Notes: generated by a model from the letters alone, not told the origin. A stretch of DNA of 64,000 nt from Flavobacterium sp. (GCF_024642105.1 NZ_JAHEBT010000054.1:62001-126000), one strand, 5' to 3'; shown: positions 53,373 through 61,517, numbered from the stretch's first letter. Numbers and translations are program-made.

Positions 53373-53927
53373 TTAATCGGCAGAATCTACTTCGCCCGTT
53401 AATCGTTGTGAATTTATTACTTTAAAATCTTTACTAAAATCAATTCCTTGACCATTTGAAACGCCTTTCGGAGAAGTGAATTTAAATTTTCTCTCGGTAA
53501 AAAACCAAGCGTTGTTTTGATCGTAATACAGTTGCTGTGTTTCTAATATCTGACCGTCTTCAGAAACGATTTTTACTTTGCCCTGCAAATCAATAATTCC
53601 TGTTTGTTTGTAAGTGACTGCGTAATTAGACGTAACCACGGTTTTTTTTGCGTTTTTGTCATATAACGTAACATGAATCCCTTTTGGAAATTCGGTAAAC
53701 GGAAAATCTACCACAGCGTAGTCCAACATTTTTTTACTTATCAAGATCCCTGTAATTCGCCCCGAATCGGTATATTTTAAATTTACTTCGTCCGCATCGC
53801 TGCTAGGGATAAAATCAGAAAAATTATCTTTTTGAATTTCTTTAAAATTACTTTCGCAACCAACAGCTACCATTGCAAATACAATCGCAACTAAATAAAT
53901 TACGCTATTTTTTTTAAAAAAAATCAT
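53373..53927 (-). CDS. lptC: LPS export protein LptC
   Basis: A 184-residue protein with an N-terminal signal that ends in a Cys (AIVFAMVAVGCESNFKEIQK), suggesting a lipoprotein form rather than the anchored helix of E. coli LptC. The body fits the LptC/OstA-type beta-jelly roll: DYAVVDFPFTEFPKGIHV, YAVTYKQTGIIDLQGKVKIV, ILETQQLYYDQNNAWFFTE. It links LptB2FG to LptA. The start is ATG 53927; a TTG lies two codons upstream. Positioned between an OM barrel gene (41-nt gap) and a small membrane protein. Confidence 0.85.
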   Translation of the reverse strand: MIFFKKNSVIYLVAIVFAMVAVGCESNFKEIQKDNFSDFIPSSDADEVNLKYTDSGRITGILISKKMLDYAVVDFPFTEFPKGIHVTLYDKNAKKTVVTSNYAVTYKQTGIIDLQGKVKIVSEDGQILETQQLYYDQNNAWFFTERKFKFTSPKGVSNGQGIDFSKDFKVINSQRLTGEVDSAD

Positions 53928-53968
53928 ACTCAAATTTAATAGAAATACAAGACTAAGCGCTTTCAGTA

Positions 53969-55219
53969 TTAGTTGAATTTTCTCTTTTCAAACCATCTGT
54001 CGTTTAAAGACAAACTCAGGCTGAAATTAGCATAATTCTCTTGTACCAAATTAGAAGTAGTTGTTCCTTTTTTACCTAATTCGAATCCAATATTCACATT
54101 AGAAAAAGACCCTGTAACGGGAAATCCGACACCAAGAGTTAGCCCAACATCTTTAATAGATTCTGTATTAACTACCAAACCTGTTTTTTCGTATTTAAGA
54201 CCAGCTCTGTACACTAATCTTTTGGCATAGCTAGTAAAGGAATTGTAATTAGGTATAAAGTAGCCCCCTAAACTATACTTTTGGTATTTTTCGTAAGATA
54301 CATTATTAAAAGAATTATAAGTGTTTGCTAAAATTGCAGCATCTCGTATACTAAACTGAGCACCTACCAACCATTTTTTTGATTGTCCAACACCTGCTCC
54401 AAATGTGATTTTACTCGGTAATTTTAAATTAGCATTTGACACAACATCAGCTGCGGCATCTACAACCGAGGTATTGAATTGCGCATCAATTAAAACTGTA
54501 GAAATGTTACTAGTGTTAGTAGATTTCAAAGTACTTTCAAGCGTATAATTCAAACTACTATATACATTAGTTTTTGCACCAATTTTAGTTTGAAACATCA
54601 ATCCTGTATTAAAGTTAAATCCAGATAGTACAACATCGTTGATTTCTCTAGTTCCAACAGGAATACCTGTCATAAATTCCAAACTAGTAGTAGCAATTTT
54701 TCCAAAATTATAATGAACATCAGCACCTAAACTTAAAGACGGAGATATTTTATACCCTAAACCGAAAAACACTTTATTAACCCCTCCTGAACCATTAAAT
54801 CGTCTACTATTTTGAGTAACATCTGCCGCAATTGATTCTACTTTATATCCTACCGATGAAAAAGGAATCAAACCAAAACCAACTCCAAGCTTACCCATTG
54901 GCAAACCAACAGCTAAATAATCCAATGCAACTCTTTGCACTCCCGCTGAAGCTGAAGTTGTTTTGAGTTGAGTTGTATTAAGACTTCCTCCCAATGCAAA
55001 AGTCGTCAACTTTAGATTAGCAAAACTTGCGGGATTGTCCAGATTTAAATGAATACTATCTTGTTCAATTCCTATACCTGCCATTGACCGCATTTCTGTC
55101 GTTCCTTTGTATCGAACATCGCCAATTCCAAAAAACGAATATGGAGAAGCAGTTCCTTCTTGTGCAAAAGAGACGAATGAAAAAAGCAAACACGTGCTTA
55201 CTATAATTTTTTTAATCAT
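53969..55219 (-). CDS. FadL-like outer-membrane barrel protein
   Basis: A 416-residue protein with signal CLLFSFVSFAQ and a mature start TASPYSFFGIGDVRYKGTTE. The N-terminal MRSMAGIGIEQ, then LNLDNPASFANLKLT, is a layout like the FadL/OmpP1 hatch, followed by alternating strands (YLAVGLPMGKLGVGFGLIPF, PSLSLGADVHYNFGKI). Probably an uptake channel for small hydrophobic compounds, but the exact family is uncertain. Overlaps the end of coaX by 8 nt, so cotranscribed. Confidence 0.65.
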   Translation of the reverse strand: MIKKIIVSTCLLFSFVSFAQEGTASPYSFFGIGDVRYKGTTEMRSMAGIGIEQDSIHLNLDNPASFANLKLTTFALGGSLNTTQLKTTSASAGVQRVALDYLAVGLPMGKLGVGFGLIPFSSVGYKVESIAADVTQNSRRFNGSGGVNKVFFGLGYKISPSLSLGADVHYNFGKIATTSLEFMTGIPVGTREINDVVLSGFNFNTGLMFQTKIGAKTNVYSSLNYTLESTLKSTNTSNISTVLIDAQFNTSVVDAAADVVSNANLKLPSKITFGAGVGQSKKWLVGAQFSIRDAAILANTYNSFNNVSYEKYQKYSLGGYFIPNYNSFTSYAKRLVYRAGLKYEKTGLVVNTESIKDVGLTLGVGFPVTGSFSNVNIGFELGKKGTTTSNLVQENYANFSLSLSLNDRWFEKRKFN

Positions 55220-55946
55220 TGTTGATTTTATATTGAAAGGTTTGGTTCAAACTCTCTAAAAGAAAATTTGAATTGGCAAATATGGTATTTTTTAATCGTT
55301 TAGCCAAAAATTCTGCATCGCCTCCCGTTAAAATTATGATAAAATTTGAATAGCGCGTGCGATATTCTTCAATAAAACCATCTATTTCATGAGCCAAACC
55401 ATTAACCACCCCTGAATGGATTGAATTTGCTGTGGAATTTCCAATGAAATAATCAGGACATTCCGATTCTAGCAAAGGGAGTTTTGCCGTATAATTGTGT
55501 AACGATTCATAGCGCAAACGCAATCCTGGAGAGATGGCTCCTCCTAAATACACATCGTCTTGGCTCACAAAATCATAGGTTACACAAGTTCCCGCATCAA
55601 TTACCAATCGGTTTTGATTAGGATAACGCAATGTGGCTCCTGTAGCCAAAACCATCCTATCAATTCCTAAGGTTTGCGGAGTCGCATAGGCATTCAAGAA
55701 AGGAAAGTTATCTGCATGCGATACAAAATGAACAACAACCTTAGTTGAAAAGCTCAAAAAAGCTTCTTTTCCAAGTTTTCCAACACTTGCCACAACCAAA
55801 TGAGAGGTGTTTGGATATTGTATTAAAATATTTTCAATTGCATTTTGCAACGCATTCGGTTCAAAAAGGAATTGTTCCAAAAAGGTATCGTTCTCAAAAA
55901 CAGCACCTTTAATTCGGGTATTGCCTACATCTATTGTTAGAATCAT
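55212..55946 (-). CDS. coaX: Type III pantothenate kinase
   Basis: A 244-residue enzyme for the first step of coenzyme A synthesis. CoaX signatures: ILTIDVGNTRIKGAVFEND (ATP-binding Asp), NAYATPQTLGIDRMVLATGA, and VIDAGTCVTYDFVSQDDVYL with GGAISPGLRLRYESL, and a final IILTGGDAEFLAKRL. First gene of the minus-strand unit coaX, OM barrel, lptC, small membrane protein, and perhaps ppiD. Confidence 0.94.
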   Translation of the reverse strand: MILTIDVGNTRIKGAVFENDTFLEQFLFEPNALQNAIENILIQYPNTSHLVVASVGKLGKEAFLSFSTKVVVHFVSHADNFPFLNAYATPQTLGIDRMVLATGATLRYPNQNRLVIDAGTCVTYDFVSQDDVYLGGAISPGLRLRYESLHNYTAKLPLLESECPDYFIGNSTANSIHSGVVNGLAHEIDGFIEEYRTRYSNFIIILTGGDAEFLAKRLKNTIFANSNFLLESLNQTFQYKINND

Positions 55947-56021
55947 ATTTCATAGTTTGACCACGCGAAGATACGAATTGATTTTTTTTACTATTTGTTT
56001 TGGATAAATTAAAAATGGTTC

Positions 56022-56029
56022 TATATTTG
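56022..56029 (+). promoter_or_regulatory. tRNA-Phe promoter, -7 element
   Basis: TATATTTG followed by C, with TTTG at 55999-56002 exactly 19 nt upstream. This is the best match to the Bacteroidota promoter consensus in the window. Confidence 0.75.
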
Positions 56030-56044
56030 CACCCGCATAAGCAA

Positions 56045-56117
56045 GGTACCTTAGCTCAGATGGTAGAGCAATGGACTGAAAATCCATGTGTCCCTGGTTC
56101 GATCCCTGGAGGTACCA
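56045..56117 (+). tRNA. tRNA-Phe (GAA)
   Basis: A 73-nt cloverleaf: acceptor stem GGTACCT/AGGTACC with discriminator A, D-arm with TAGCTCAGATGGTAGAGC, anticodon arm ATGGA/TCCAT with loop CTGAAAA giving anticodon GAA, and T-arm CCCTGGTTCGATCCCTGG. The 3' CCA is not encoded (next bases are CAA). It has its own promoter and terminator. Confidence 0.96.
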
Positions 56118-56119
56118 CA

Positions 56120-56145
56120 AAACCCACTCAAACGAGTGGGTTTTT
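56120..56145 (+). terminator. tRNA-Phe terminator
   Basis: AAACCCACTC (56120-56129), loop AAAC, GAGTGGGTTT (56134-56143), then T-rich sequence, three bases after the tRNA. Confidence 0.9.
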
Positions 56146-56177
56146 TGTTTTTATACCTTCATCTAAAATCTAGTTTC

Positions 56178-56313
56178 CTCCGCTAGCGCAAGCATCTTAA
56201 TCGTGCCATGAGCAACTTACATTATACTATCGTCCCTACGGGACTTGTCTCAGACATACAAGGCTTTTATTACCAAGATGCGACTCCTAACGGAGCCTGA
56301 TTCTATAAATAAA
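56178..56313 (+). repeat. Structured repeat element A, copy 1
   Basis: The core 56178-56295 (118 nt) is bounded by imperfect 21-nt inverted repeats (56178-56198 and 56275-56295; GCATCTT/AAGATGC pair perfectly), with an inner hairpin GTCCC-TAC-GGGAC at 56232-56244. Homology with copy 2 continues to 56313. The core differs from copy 2 at only six positions. No coding frame. Same orientation as copy 2. Confidence 0.8.
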
Positions 56314-56315
56314 AC

Positions 56316-56370
56316 CCCGATAGCGCGGATTTGCACACGAACGAAGTGAACTGACGAAGTAATCCGTGCC
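56316..56370 (+). repeat. REP-like hairpin element B, copy 1
   Basis: A 55-nt element identical at every base to 57719-57773. Its ends pair as a 9-bp stem, GCGCGGATT (56323-56331) with AATCCGTGC (56361-56369; one G-T wobble), and a 29-nt loop. It is preceded by GATA, giving a short conserved tetranucleotide-plus-hairpin layout like REP elements. Confidence 0.8.
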
Positions 56371-56387
56371 TACCAAAAACTAACATT

Positions 56388-56413
56388 AACTACAAACCTA
56401 AAAAGTTGTAGTT
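56388..56413 (+). terminator. Terminator upstream of the RAYT gene
   Basis: AACTACAA (56388-56395), 10-nt loop, TTGTAGTT (56406-56413), then a T-run. No gene ends here, so it probably insulates the transposase from outside transcription. Confidence 0.6.
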
Positions 56414-56420
56414 TTTTTAT

Positions 56421-56428
56421 TAAATTTG
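56421..56428 (+). promoter_or_regulatory. RAYT gene promoter, -7 element
   Basis: TAAATTTG (TAnnTTTG), 16 nt before the ATG at 56444 and just after the insulating terminator. The leader would be about 9 nt. Confidence 0.5.
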
Positions 56429-56443
56429 ATTTAAAGCTATTTT

Positions 56444-56998
56444 ATGTCTACAAAATACAAAGCTACCACTACCGATGAAGCTTATTTTATCACTATAACT
56501 ACTATAGGTTGGATAGATATTTTTACTCGATTAAATCAAAAGTATACTATAGTAAATGCATTGAATTATTGTCAGCAAAATAAAGGATTAGAAATTTATG
56601 CATATGTTTTGATGAGTAGTCATATTCACCTATTGTGTAAAGCCACTAATGGTTTTATACTATCCGATGTAATCAGAGATTTTAAAAAATTTACTTCAAA
56701 AAAAATTCTTGAAACTATAAAAGAAGAGCCAGAAAGTAGAAGAGAATGGATGTTAGATTACTTTCAAAAATCCTGTCAACATTTAAAAAGAGAGCAAAAT
56801 TATAAAGTGTGGCAAGATGGCTATCATGCGGAGCTAGTTGAAACTAATTGGTTCATCAAACAAAAAGTAAATTACATTCATACTAATCCTGTTAAAGACA
56901 AAATAGTCGCTTTACCTGAGGATTATTATTTTAGTTCTGCTAGAAATTATGCTGGCCTAGATAATGATTTAGAAATTATTATGTTAGATTTGTTTTGA
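56444..56998 (+). mobile_element. RAYT-type (REP-associated) Y1 transposase gene
   Basis: A 184-residue Y1/HUH-superfamily transposase of the RAYT group. The HUH pair is His60 and His62 in MSSHIHLL, preceded by IYAYVLM, and the C-terminal conserved block is VWQDGYHAELVETN, then VNYIHTNPVKDKIV and PEDYYFSSARNY. The catalytic Tyr is probably Tyr127 (DGYHAEL) or Tyr144 (NYIHTNP); I cannot decide. RAYTs are single-copy proteins associated with palindromic REP elements, and here matching hairpins lie 73 nt before and 11 nt after the gene. The frame is intact, with its own promoter and upstream terminator. Confidence 0.85.
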
Positions 56999-57009
56999 AA
57001 ATTAGTGTT

Positions 57010-57038
57010 GGCACGGATTGCAAATCCGCGCTATCGGG
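57010..57038 (-). repeat. Element B, inverted and internally deleted copy
   Basis: 29 nt that equal the reverse complement of element B with its central 26 bases removed: 10 bases of one end and 19 of the other, all identical to B. It lies 11 nt after the RAYT stop, so the gene is flanked by B elements in opposite orientation. Confidence 0.8.
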
Positions 57039-57289
57039 ATTATGGAGGTGTGGATTACCAAATCCATAACGACAATGACCCAATATCTCCTTTTTATGAA
57101 TTAAAAGGAGCTGAATATATTTACAAAGGAAATAAATCATCTAAAATTGGAGCTCACGGTGGAACGGTTTCTAAAAAAGCTATTAACAACTTAAAAGCAG
57201 CTATTGAAGCTTTTGTAAACTCTTCTGATACAAAGAAAAAAGAAACCGAAGAAGGCACTATTTACTATAAAGATCCAGCAGAGCAATGA
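57039..57289 (+). pseudogene. C-terminal fragment of a larger protein
   Basis: An open frame of about 83 codons without its own Met: GGVDYQIHNDNDPISPFYEL, ELKGAEYIYKGNKSSKIGAH, GGTVSKKAINNLKAAIEAF and a charged end. It follows the inverted B element directly, and its apparent GTG start at 57005 would only translate the repeat. The stop overlaps the ATG of the next gene (ATGA), a coupling found in real operons, so I infer the end of a once larger gene cut by the element. A polymorphic-toxin or Rhs-type tail is possible, not shown. Confidence 0.5.
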
Positions 57290-57639
57290 TACAATTTAAA
57301 AACATATTAAAAATAGTTGTTTATGCATCGATAAACATCTTACTCGGTTTTATTATATATTTTATCTCTTTAAGACCCTTAAGTCCAGGAGAAGAACAAT
57401 TGATAATAAATTTTAAAGACAAAACACTTTTAATATTTACTATAGAATGCTTTCTTTTTGTATTGTTAATTACATCTCTTTTTTCTGCCTTGTCATATTT
57501 AACATTTAGATTTTTTTATAAAGAAAGAAGCAGAAAAAGAAAATCATTTTTAACAATACTTATTATTTATTTTCTTTTCACTTGTTTATGTAGCATAGAA
57601 TATTTTAATTATATAAATCAATTGATTTATCATAGGTAA
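57286..57639 (+). CDS. Small membrane protein, possible immunity partner
   Basis: A 117-residue protein with three hydrophobic helices (about 8-27 IVVYASINILLGFIIYFI, 48-72 LLIFTIECFLFVLLITSLF, 87-105 FLTILIIYFLFTCLCSI) and a basic loop KERSRKRK. ATG overlaps the stop of the upstream fragment. No family recognised. The coupling to a truncated protein's end is the classic layout of toxin and immunity genes, but no toxin motif was identified, so this is only suggested. Confidence 0.45.
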   Translation: MIQFKNILKIVVYASINILLGFIIYFISLRPLSPGEEQLIINFKDKTLLIFTIECFLFVLLITSLFSALSYLTFRFFYKERSRKRKSFLTILIIYFLFTCLCSIEYFNYINQLIYHR

Positions 57640-57718
57640 TGTTTACTCTGTAAAAAACAAATTGGTTGTGTATCAAAATTAGTGATGGCTATAAATACAT
57701 AAGTTACTATATTGATAT

Positions 57719-57773
57719 CCCGATAGCGCGGATTTGCACACGAACGAAGTGAACTGACGAAGTAATCCGTGCC
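57719..57773 (+). repeat. REP-like hairpin element B, copy 2
   Basis: 55 nt identical to 56316-56370, same orientation, 1,403 nt away. Followed after 11 nt by element A copy 2, so the order is B-A here against A-B at copy 1. Confidence 0.8.
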
Positions 57774-57784
57774 TAACAAAAAGC

Positions 57785-57920
57785 CCCTGCTGGCGCGAGC
57801 ATCTTAATCGTGCCATGAGCAACTTACATTATACTATCGTCCCTACGGGACTTGTCTCAGCCATACAAGGCGTTTATTACCAAGATGCGACTCCTAACGG
57901 AGCCTGATTCTATAGATAAA
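57785..57920 (+). repeat. Structured repeat element A, copy 2
   Basis: The core 57785-57902 is 118 nt, the same length as copy 1. Four of six differences fall in the left inverted repeat, and two of these change base pairs to G-T wobbles. Homology continues through the following 18 nt. Confidence 0.8.
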
Positions 57921-58047
57921 TCACCCAAGCACCTACTCTTATCCATTTTTCATTTCAATAGATTTTACCATCAATCATTCATTCTTTTTTCAATAAAACT
58001 AAAGGGTTTGCATTATTTTTAAAATTTTATTGTCAATATCGAATTAC

Positions 58048-58055
58048 TATATTTG
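58048..58055 (+). promoter_or_regulatory. Promoter of the HTH gene, -7 element
   Basis: TATATTTG followed by C (TAnnTTTG), 34 nt before ATG 58089. It overlaps the longer reading frame that opens at 58053, supporting the later start. Confidence 0.5.
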
Positions 58056-58088
58056 CTAATTTATTATATTTATGCAAAATTTATATAT

Positions 58089-58508
58089 ATGGAAATTGTA
58101 TCCTGCCCAAAATGCCAAAATAATCACATCATCAAAAGCGGCATCATCAATAACAAACAAAGGTATTTATGTAAAAATTGCAAGTATTTTTTCACAGTAA
58201 ATAAAATAGGCAAAAAGATAGATGATTACTATGTTACCAAGGCATTACAACTCTACCTTGAAGGTTTAAGTTATCGCGAAATAGAGCGCATTATTGGGGT
58301 GTCGCATGTCACTATTAGCAACTGGGTAAAAAGCTTCAATGTAAAAAAACCTTCTCATACTGATTACCATCCTACTTACAAGATATTTAGTCATTTAGAA
58401 CTCGTAGAGTATTTAAAAAATAAAGAATTATTGTCTGGTGCAGGCATGATTATAACCGAACTTGGCGACAAATTTATGTTGATAAAATGGGAGCGCTTTA
58501 AAGATTAA
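58089..58508 (+). CDS. InsA-like zinc-ribbon and helix-turn-helix protein
   Basis: A 139-residue protein starting MEIVSCPKCQNNHIIKSG, with CPKC...CKNC zinc-ribbon pairs (residues 6-9 and about 29-32), then ALQLYLEGLSYREIERIIGV and SHVTISNWVKSFNV as a helix-turn-helix. This is the IS1 InsA N-terminal layout. The remaining 45 residues show no catalytic DDE domain, no InsB follows, and no terminal inverted repeats were seen. I infer a domesticated DNA-binding protein, perhaps the regulator of the porin and transporter genes downstream. The start is ATG 58089, not the frame opening at 58053. Confidence 0.7.
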   Translation: MEIVSCPKCQNNHIIKSGIINNKQRYLCKNCKYFFTVNKIGKKIDDYYVTKALQLYLEGLSYREIERIIGVSHVTISNWVKSFNVKKPSHTDYHPTYKIFSHLELVEYLKNKELLSGAGMIITELGDKFMLIKWERFKD

Positions 58509-58615
58509 CTATACTAATTTACACTTATATATATAATAATTTTTTTAAACCTAAAAATAATAGAATTTGGCTCTACTAAAACTAACCATTTTACTAACCA
58601 AACCAAAAAATTATT

Positions 58616-59881
58616 ATGAAAAAACGTTATCTAATCCTTTTAGCAGCCGTTGCTTCTTTTAAAGGATTTTCACAAACACCCGCCGCACCAGCTCCTGTAG
58701 CTAATGACTACAGTATCTCTTGGTACGGATTTATTAGAACTGATTATATGTGGGATACGAGAAAATCAGCTCAAGTGAGAGAAGATCATTTAAACTTATA
58801 TCCTTTGGATAAATCTATAAATGCAGGTGATGGTAAAGATGCTAATGCAGTTGGACAATCTAACTTTTTATCTGTTGTATCTCGATTAGGTGTTAAAGTA
58901 AAAGGACCTGATGTTTGGGGAGCTAAAGTTAGCGGAACCTTAGAAGGTGATTTCTTTGGAAATTTTGAAGGTTCATCAATAGGAATGTTACGTTTACGTC
59001 ACGCTTATGCACAATTAGACTGGAAAAAAACCTCATTAACAATGGGACAAACTTGGTACCCTACTTTTATCCCTGAAGTTTTTCCTGGAGTAGCTAATTT
59101 TAGTACTGGAATTATGTTTAATCCTTTTGGATGGGCATCTCAGGTCAAATTAAAACAAAACTTAAGCAAAGATTTATCTATTAGTTTTACAGCTTACAAA
59201 GAACGTGAGTTCACTACTTCTGGACCTGGAACACAAAATTCAGCTTCTATCAACTCAGCTATTCCTTCTATTAATACTCAACTACAATACAAAAACAAAA
59301 ATTTATTTTTAGGAGCTGGTGTAGAAATTAAATCGTTACAACCTAGAACAGATAATGGACTTACAGGCACTGCTAAATTAAACACCACAGAAAAAGCAAA
59401 TAGCAGCAGTGTTTTTGGGTATGGAAAATATGCCAATGACAACATTACAATTAAGGCATACGGAATTTCAGGAGGTAACTTATTCAATATGGTGATGCTA
59501 GGTGGATACATTGGATCTACTGCTAACGGAATTGAATCGTATGAGGCTACAAAAACATCTGCATTTTGGGTGGATATTGCTAGTAATGGAAAAGCAATCG
59601 CACCAGGCATTTTCTTTGGAAGAACGCAAAACAATGGAGCTGACAAAGCTGGCACTGTGGCTTACGGAAGAGGAATTGGAGTAAGTGGAGCCAGAATGGT
59701 AGATAATGTTTGGAGACTTTCTGGACGTATTGACTTTAAGAAAAACAAATTTAGAATCTCTCCAGAGTTAGAATTAACTTCTGCTGACTGGGGAGCTGCA
59801 GATGCTTATGGAAAAGCAACAGGTACTTTAACTAACGTAAGCAATTTTAGAACCATGATTTCATGTGTTTACACCTTTTAA
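58616..59881 (+). CDS. Outer-membrane porin (DcaP/OprP-like barrel)
   Basis: A 421-residue protein with signal ending KGFSQ and an Ala/Pro-rich start. The barrel begins YSISWYGFIRTDYMWDTRK and includes VVSRLGVKVKGPDVWGAKVS, GDFFGNFEGSSIGMLRLRHA, LDWKKTSLTMGQTWYPTFIP and a final CVYTF. These resemble trimeric 16-strand porins. Specificity unknown. It lies 38 nt before an MHS-family transporter and likely forms the outer-membrane step of the same uptake route. Confidence 0.75.
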   Translation: MKKRYLILLAAVASFKGFSQTPAAPAPVANDYSISWYGFIRTDYMWDTRKSAQVREDHLNLYPLDKSINAGDGKDANAVGQSNFLSVVSRLGVKVKGPDVWGAKVSGTLEGDFFGNFEGSSIGMLRLRHAYAQLDWKKTSLTMGQTWYPTFIPEVFPGVANFSTGIMFNPFGWASQVKLKQNLSKDLSISFTAYKEREFTTSGPGTQNSASINSAIPSINTQLQYKNKNLFLGAGVEIKSLQPRTDNGLTGTAKLNTTEKANSSSVFGYGKYANDNITIKAYGISGGNLFNMVMLGGYIGSTANGIESYEATKTSAFWVDIASNGKAIAPGIFFGRTQNNGADKAGTVAYGRGIGVSGARMVDNVWRLSGRIDFKKNKFRISPELELTSADWGAADAYGKATGTLTNVSNFRTMISCVYTF

Positions 59882-59919
59882 TGAATATTAATTAACCAAA
59901 CCTATAAAACAATTAAATT

Positions 59920-61488
59920 ATGAATCAACACAAAAAAAGCTCCTTATGGACCGTAATTGGAGCATCTTCAGTAGGTACCATGATCGAATGGTATGACTTT
60001 TACATCTTTGGTAGTTTAGCTACTATTATTTCAACTAAATTTTTCCCTTCAGACAATCCAACGGCTGCCTTCCTTTCTACCTTGGCAACATTTGCTGCAG
60101 GTTTTGTAGTGCGTCCTTTTGGGGCATTATTCTTTGGTCGTCTTGGCGATTTGATTGGACGTAAGTACACGTTCATGGTTACTTTAGTATTGATGGGCGG
60201 AGCTACTTTCTTAATTGGATGTATTCCAAGTTATGAAACAATTGGTTTCTTAGCACCAACATTAGTATTAATTTTACGTTTACTTCAAGGTCTTGCTCTT
60301 GGTGGTGAATACGGTGGGGCTGCTACTTATGTGGCCGAACATGCTGGTCCTGGACAAAGAGGTTATTGGACTTCTTGGATTCAAACTACTGCAACAATCG
60401 GCTTATTTGTTTCTCTTATGGTTATCATGGCAACAAAAAGCGCCATGACTAAAGAAGCTTTTGAGGACTGGGGATGGAGAGTTCCGTTTTGGGTTTCTAT
60501 CTTAATGATCTTGGTTTCTTACTTAATTCGTAAAAACATGAGCGAGTCTCCTGAATTTGCAAAAGTAAAAGCAGAAGGTAAAACATCTAAAAATCCATTA
60601 AAAGAAAGTTTTGGTCACAAATTAAATTTCAAATTTGTATTATTGGCTTTATTCGGAATCGTAATGGGTCAAGGTGTAGTTTGGTACACAGGACAATTCT
60701 ACGCCATGAGTTTCATTGAAAAAGTAATGGGCCTTTCTGATCAAGTGGGAGACATTATGATGTATGCTATTTTAATGGCGACTCCTTTCTTCGTATTCTT
60801 CGGATGGTTGTCTGATAAAATTGGCAGAAAATGGCTAATGTTAACAGGTATTTTGATTGCTGTGATTGCTTACAGACCTATTTACAGCAAAATGTACGAG
60901 ACTACAAATATCAAAAACAAAACCGAAATTGAAGCTAAAACTGTAGTCGTAGCAGAAACGAAAGAAAACAAAGCAAAAGCTCTAGACTCTGTTTACACAA
61001 CAACTAAAGAATTTACAGATGGCGCTACTTGGAAAGAAGTAAAAACTGTAACTTTAGAAAATGGTGTAGCTAAAATTGGAGATGATGGTAAACCAAAAGT
61101 AGAAATTAAGAAAACGATGGTCGTAAATGAATCTGACAAATGGACTTTAGTTTGGTTAGTTTTCATCCAAATCTTTTTAGTAACTGTAGTTTATGGACCA
61201 ACAGCGGCTTTCTTAGTAGAGTTATTCCCTGCAAAAATTCGTTATACTTCTATGTCTTTACCGTACCACATTGGTAACGGAATCTTTGGAGGATTGCTTC
61301 CTGCAGTGGCAACATCATTAGTAGCAGCAGCAACAAAAGCAAATGATGCTGCAGCCGAAGCCGGTCAAGCAGTCGCAGTAGCCGAACCCTATTTACAAGG
61401 ACTTTGGTATCCAATCATTATTGGAGGTATCTGTTTTGTAATAGGAGCTATATATGTAGATGGTAAAAGTACCTCTCACAAAGAATAA
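59920..61488 (+). CDS. MFS transporter, metabolite:H+ symporter (MHS) family, with a large loop insertion
   Basis: A 522-residue transporter. MHS motifs: VGTMIEWYDFYIFGSLATII, VVRPFGALFFGRLGDLIGRK, LLQGLALGGEYGGAATYVAE and GPGQRGYWTSWIQTTATIG. This family imports proline, betaine, dicarboxylates or similar acids. Between the seventh/eighth and following helices it carries an extra hydrophilic segment of about 80 residues (about 322-405, KTVVVAETKENKAKAL to KKTMVVNESDKW), not in E. coli ProP or KgtP. Substrate cannot be assigned. Confidence 0.88.
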   Translation: MNQHKKSSLWTVIGASSVGTMIEWYDFYIFGSLATIISTKFFPSDNPTAAFLSTLATFAAGFVVRPFGALFFGRLGDLIGRKYTFMVTLVLMGGATFLIGCIPSYETIGFLAPTLVLILRLLQGLALGGEYGGAATYVAEHAGPGQRGYWTSWIQTTATIGLFVSLMVIMATKSAMTKEAFEDWGWRVPFWVSILMILVSYLIRKNMSESPEFAKVKAEGKTSKNPLKESFGHKLNFKFVLLALFGIVMGQGVVWYTGQFYAMSFIEKVMGLSDQVGDIMMYAILMATPFFVFFGWLSDKIGRKWLMLTGILIAVIAYRPIYSKMYETTNIKNKTEIEAKTVVVAETKENKAKALDSVYTTTKEFTDGATWKEVKTVTLENGVAKIGDDGKPKVEIKKTMVVNESDKWTLVWLVFIQIFLVTVVYGPTAAFLVELFPAKIRYTSMSLPYHIGNGIFGGLLPAVATSLVAAATKANDAAAEAGQAVAVAEPYLQGLWYPIIIGGICFVIGAIYVDGKSTSHKE

Positions 61489-61517
61489 GTATAAAATATA
61501 ACTTTAAAAATATCATT

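Noticed and set aside
57005-57289. A 94-codon gene with GTG start overlapping the inverted B element
   Set aside because: The first 11 codons only translate the repeat (LARIANPRYR), and the frame is the same as the RAYT frame after its stop. I kept only the part after 57038 as a gene fragment.
56045-57920. Integrative element at tRNA-Phe
   Set aside because: No integrase gene and no duplicate of the tRNA 3' end was found in the downstream 2 kb. The accessory DNA is better explained by the REP-like repeats and RAYT.
58089-58508. A complete IS1 element
   Set aside because: Only an InsA-like part is present; no InsB, no frameshift signal and no terminal inverted repeats were seen around it.
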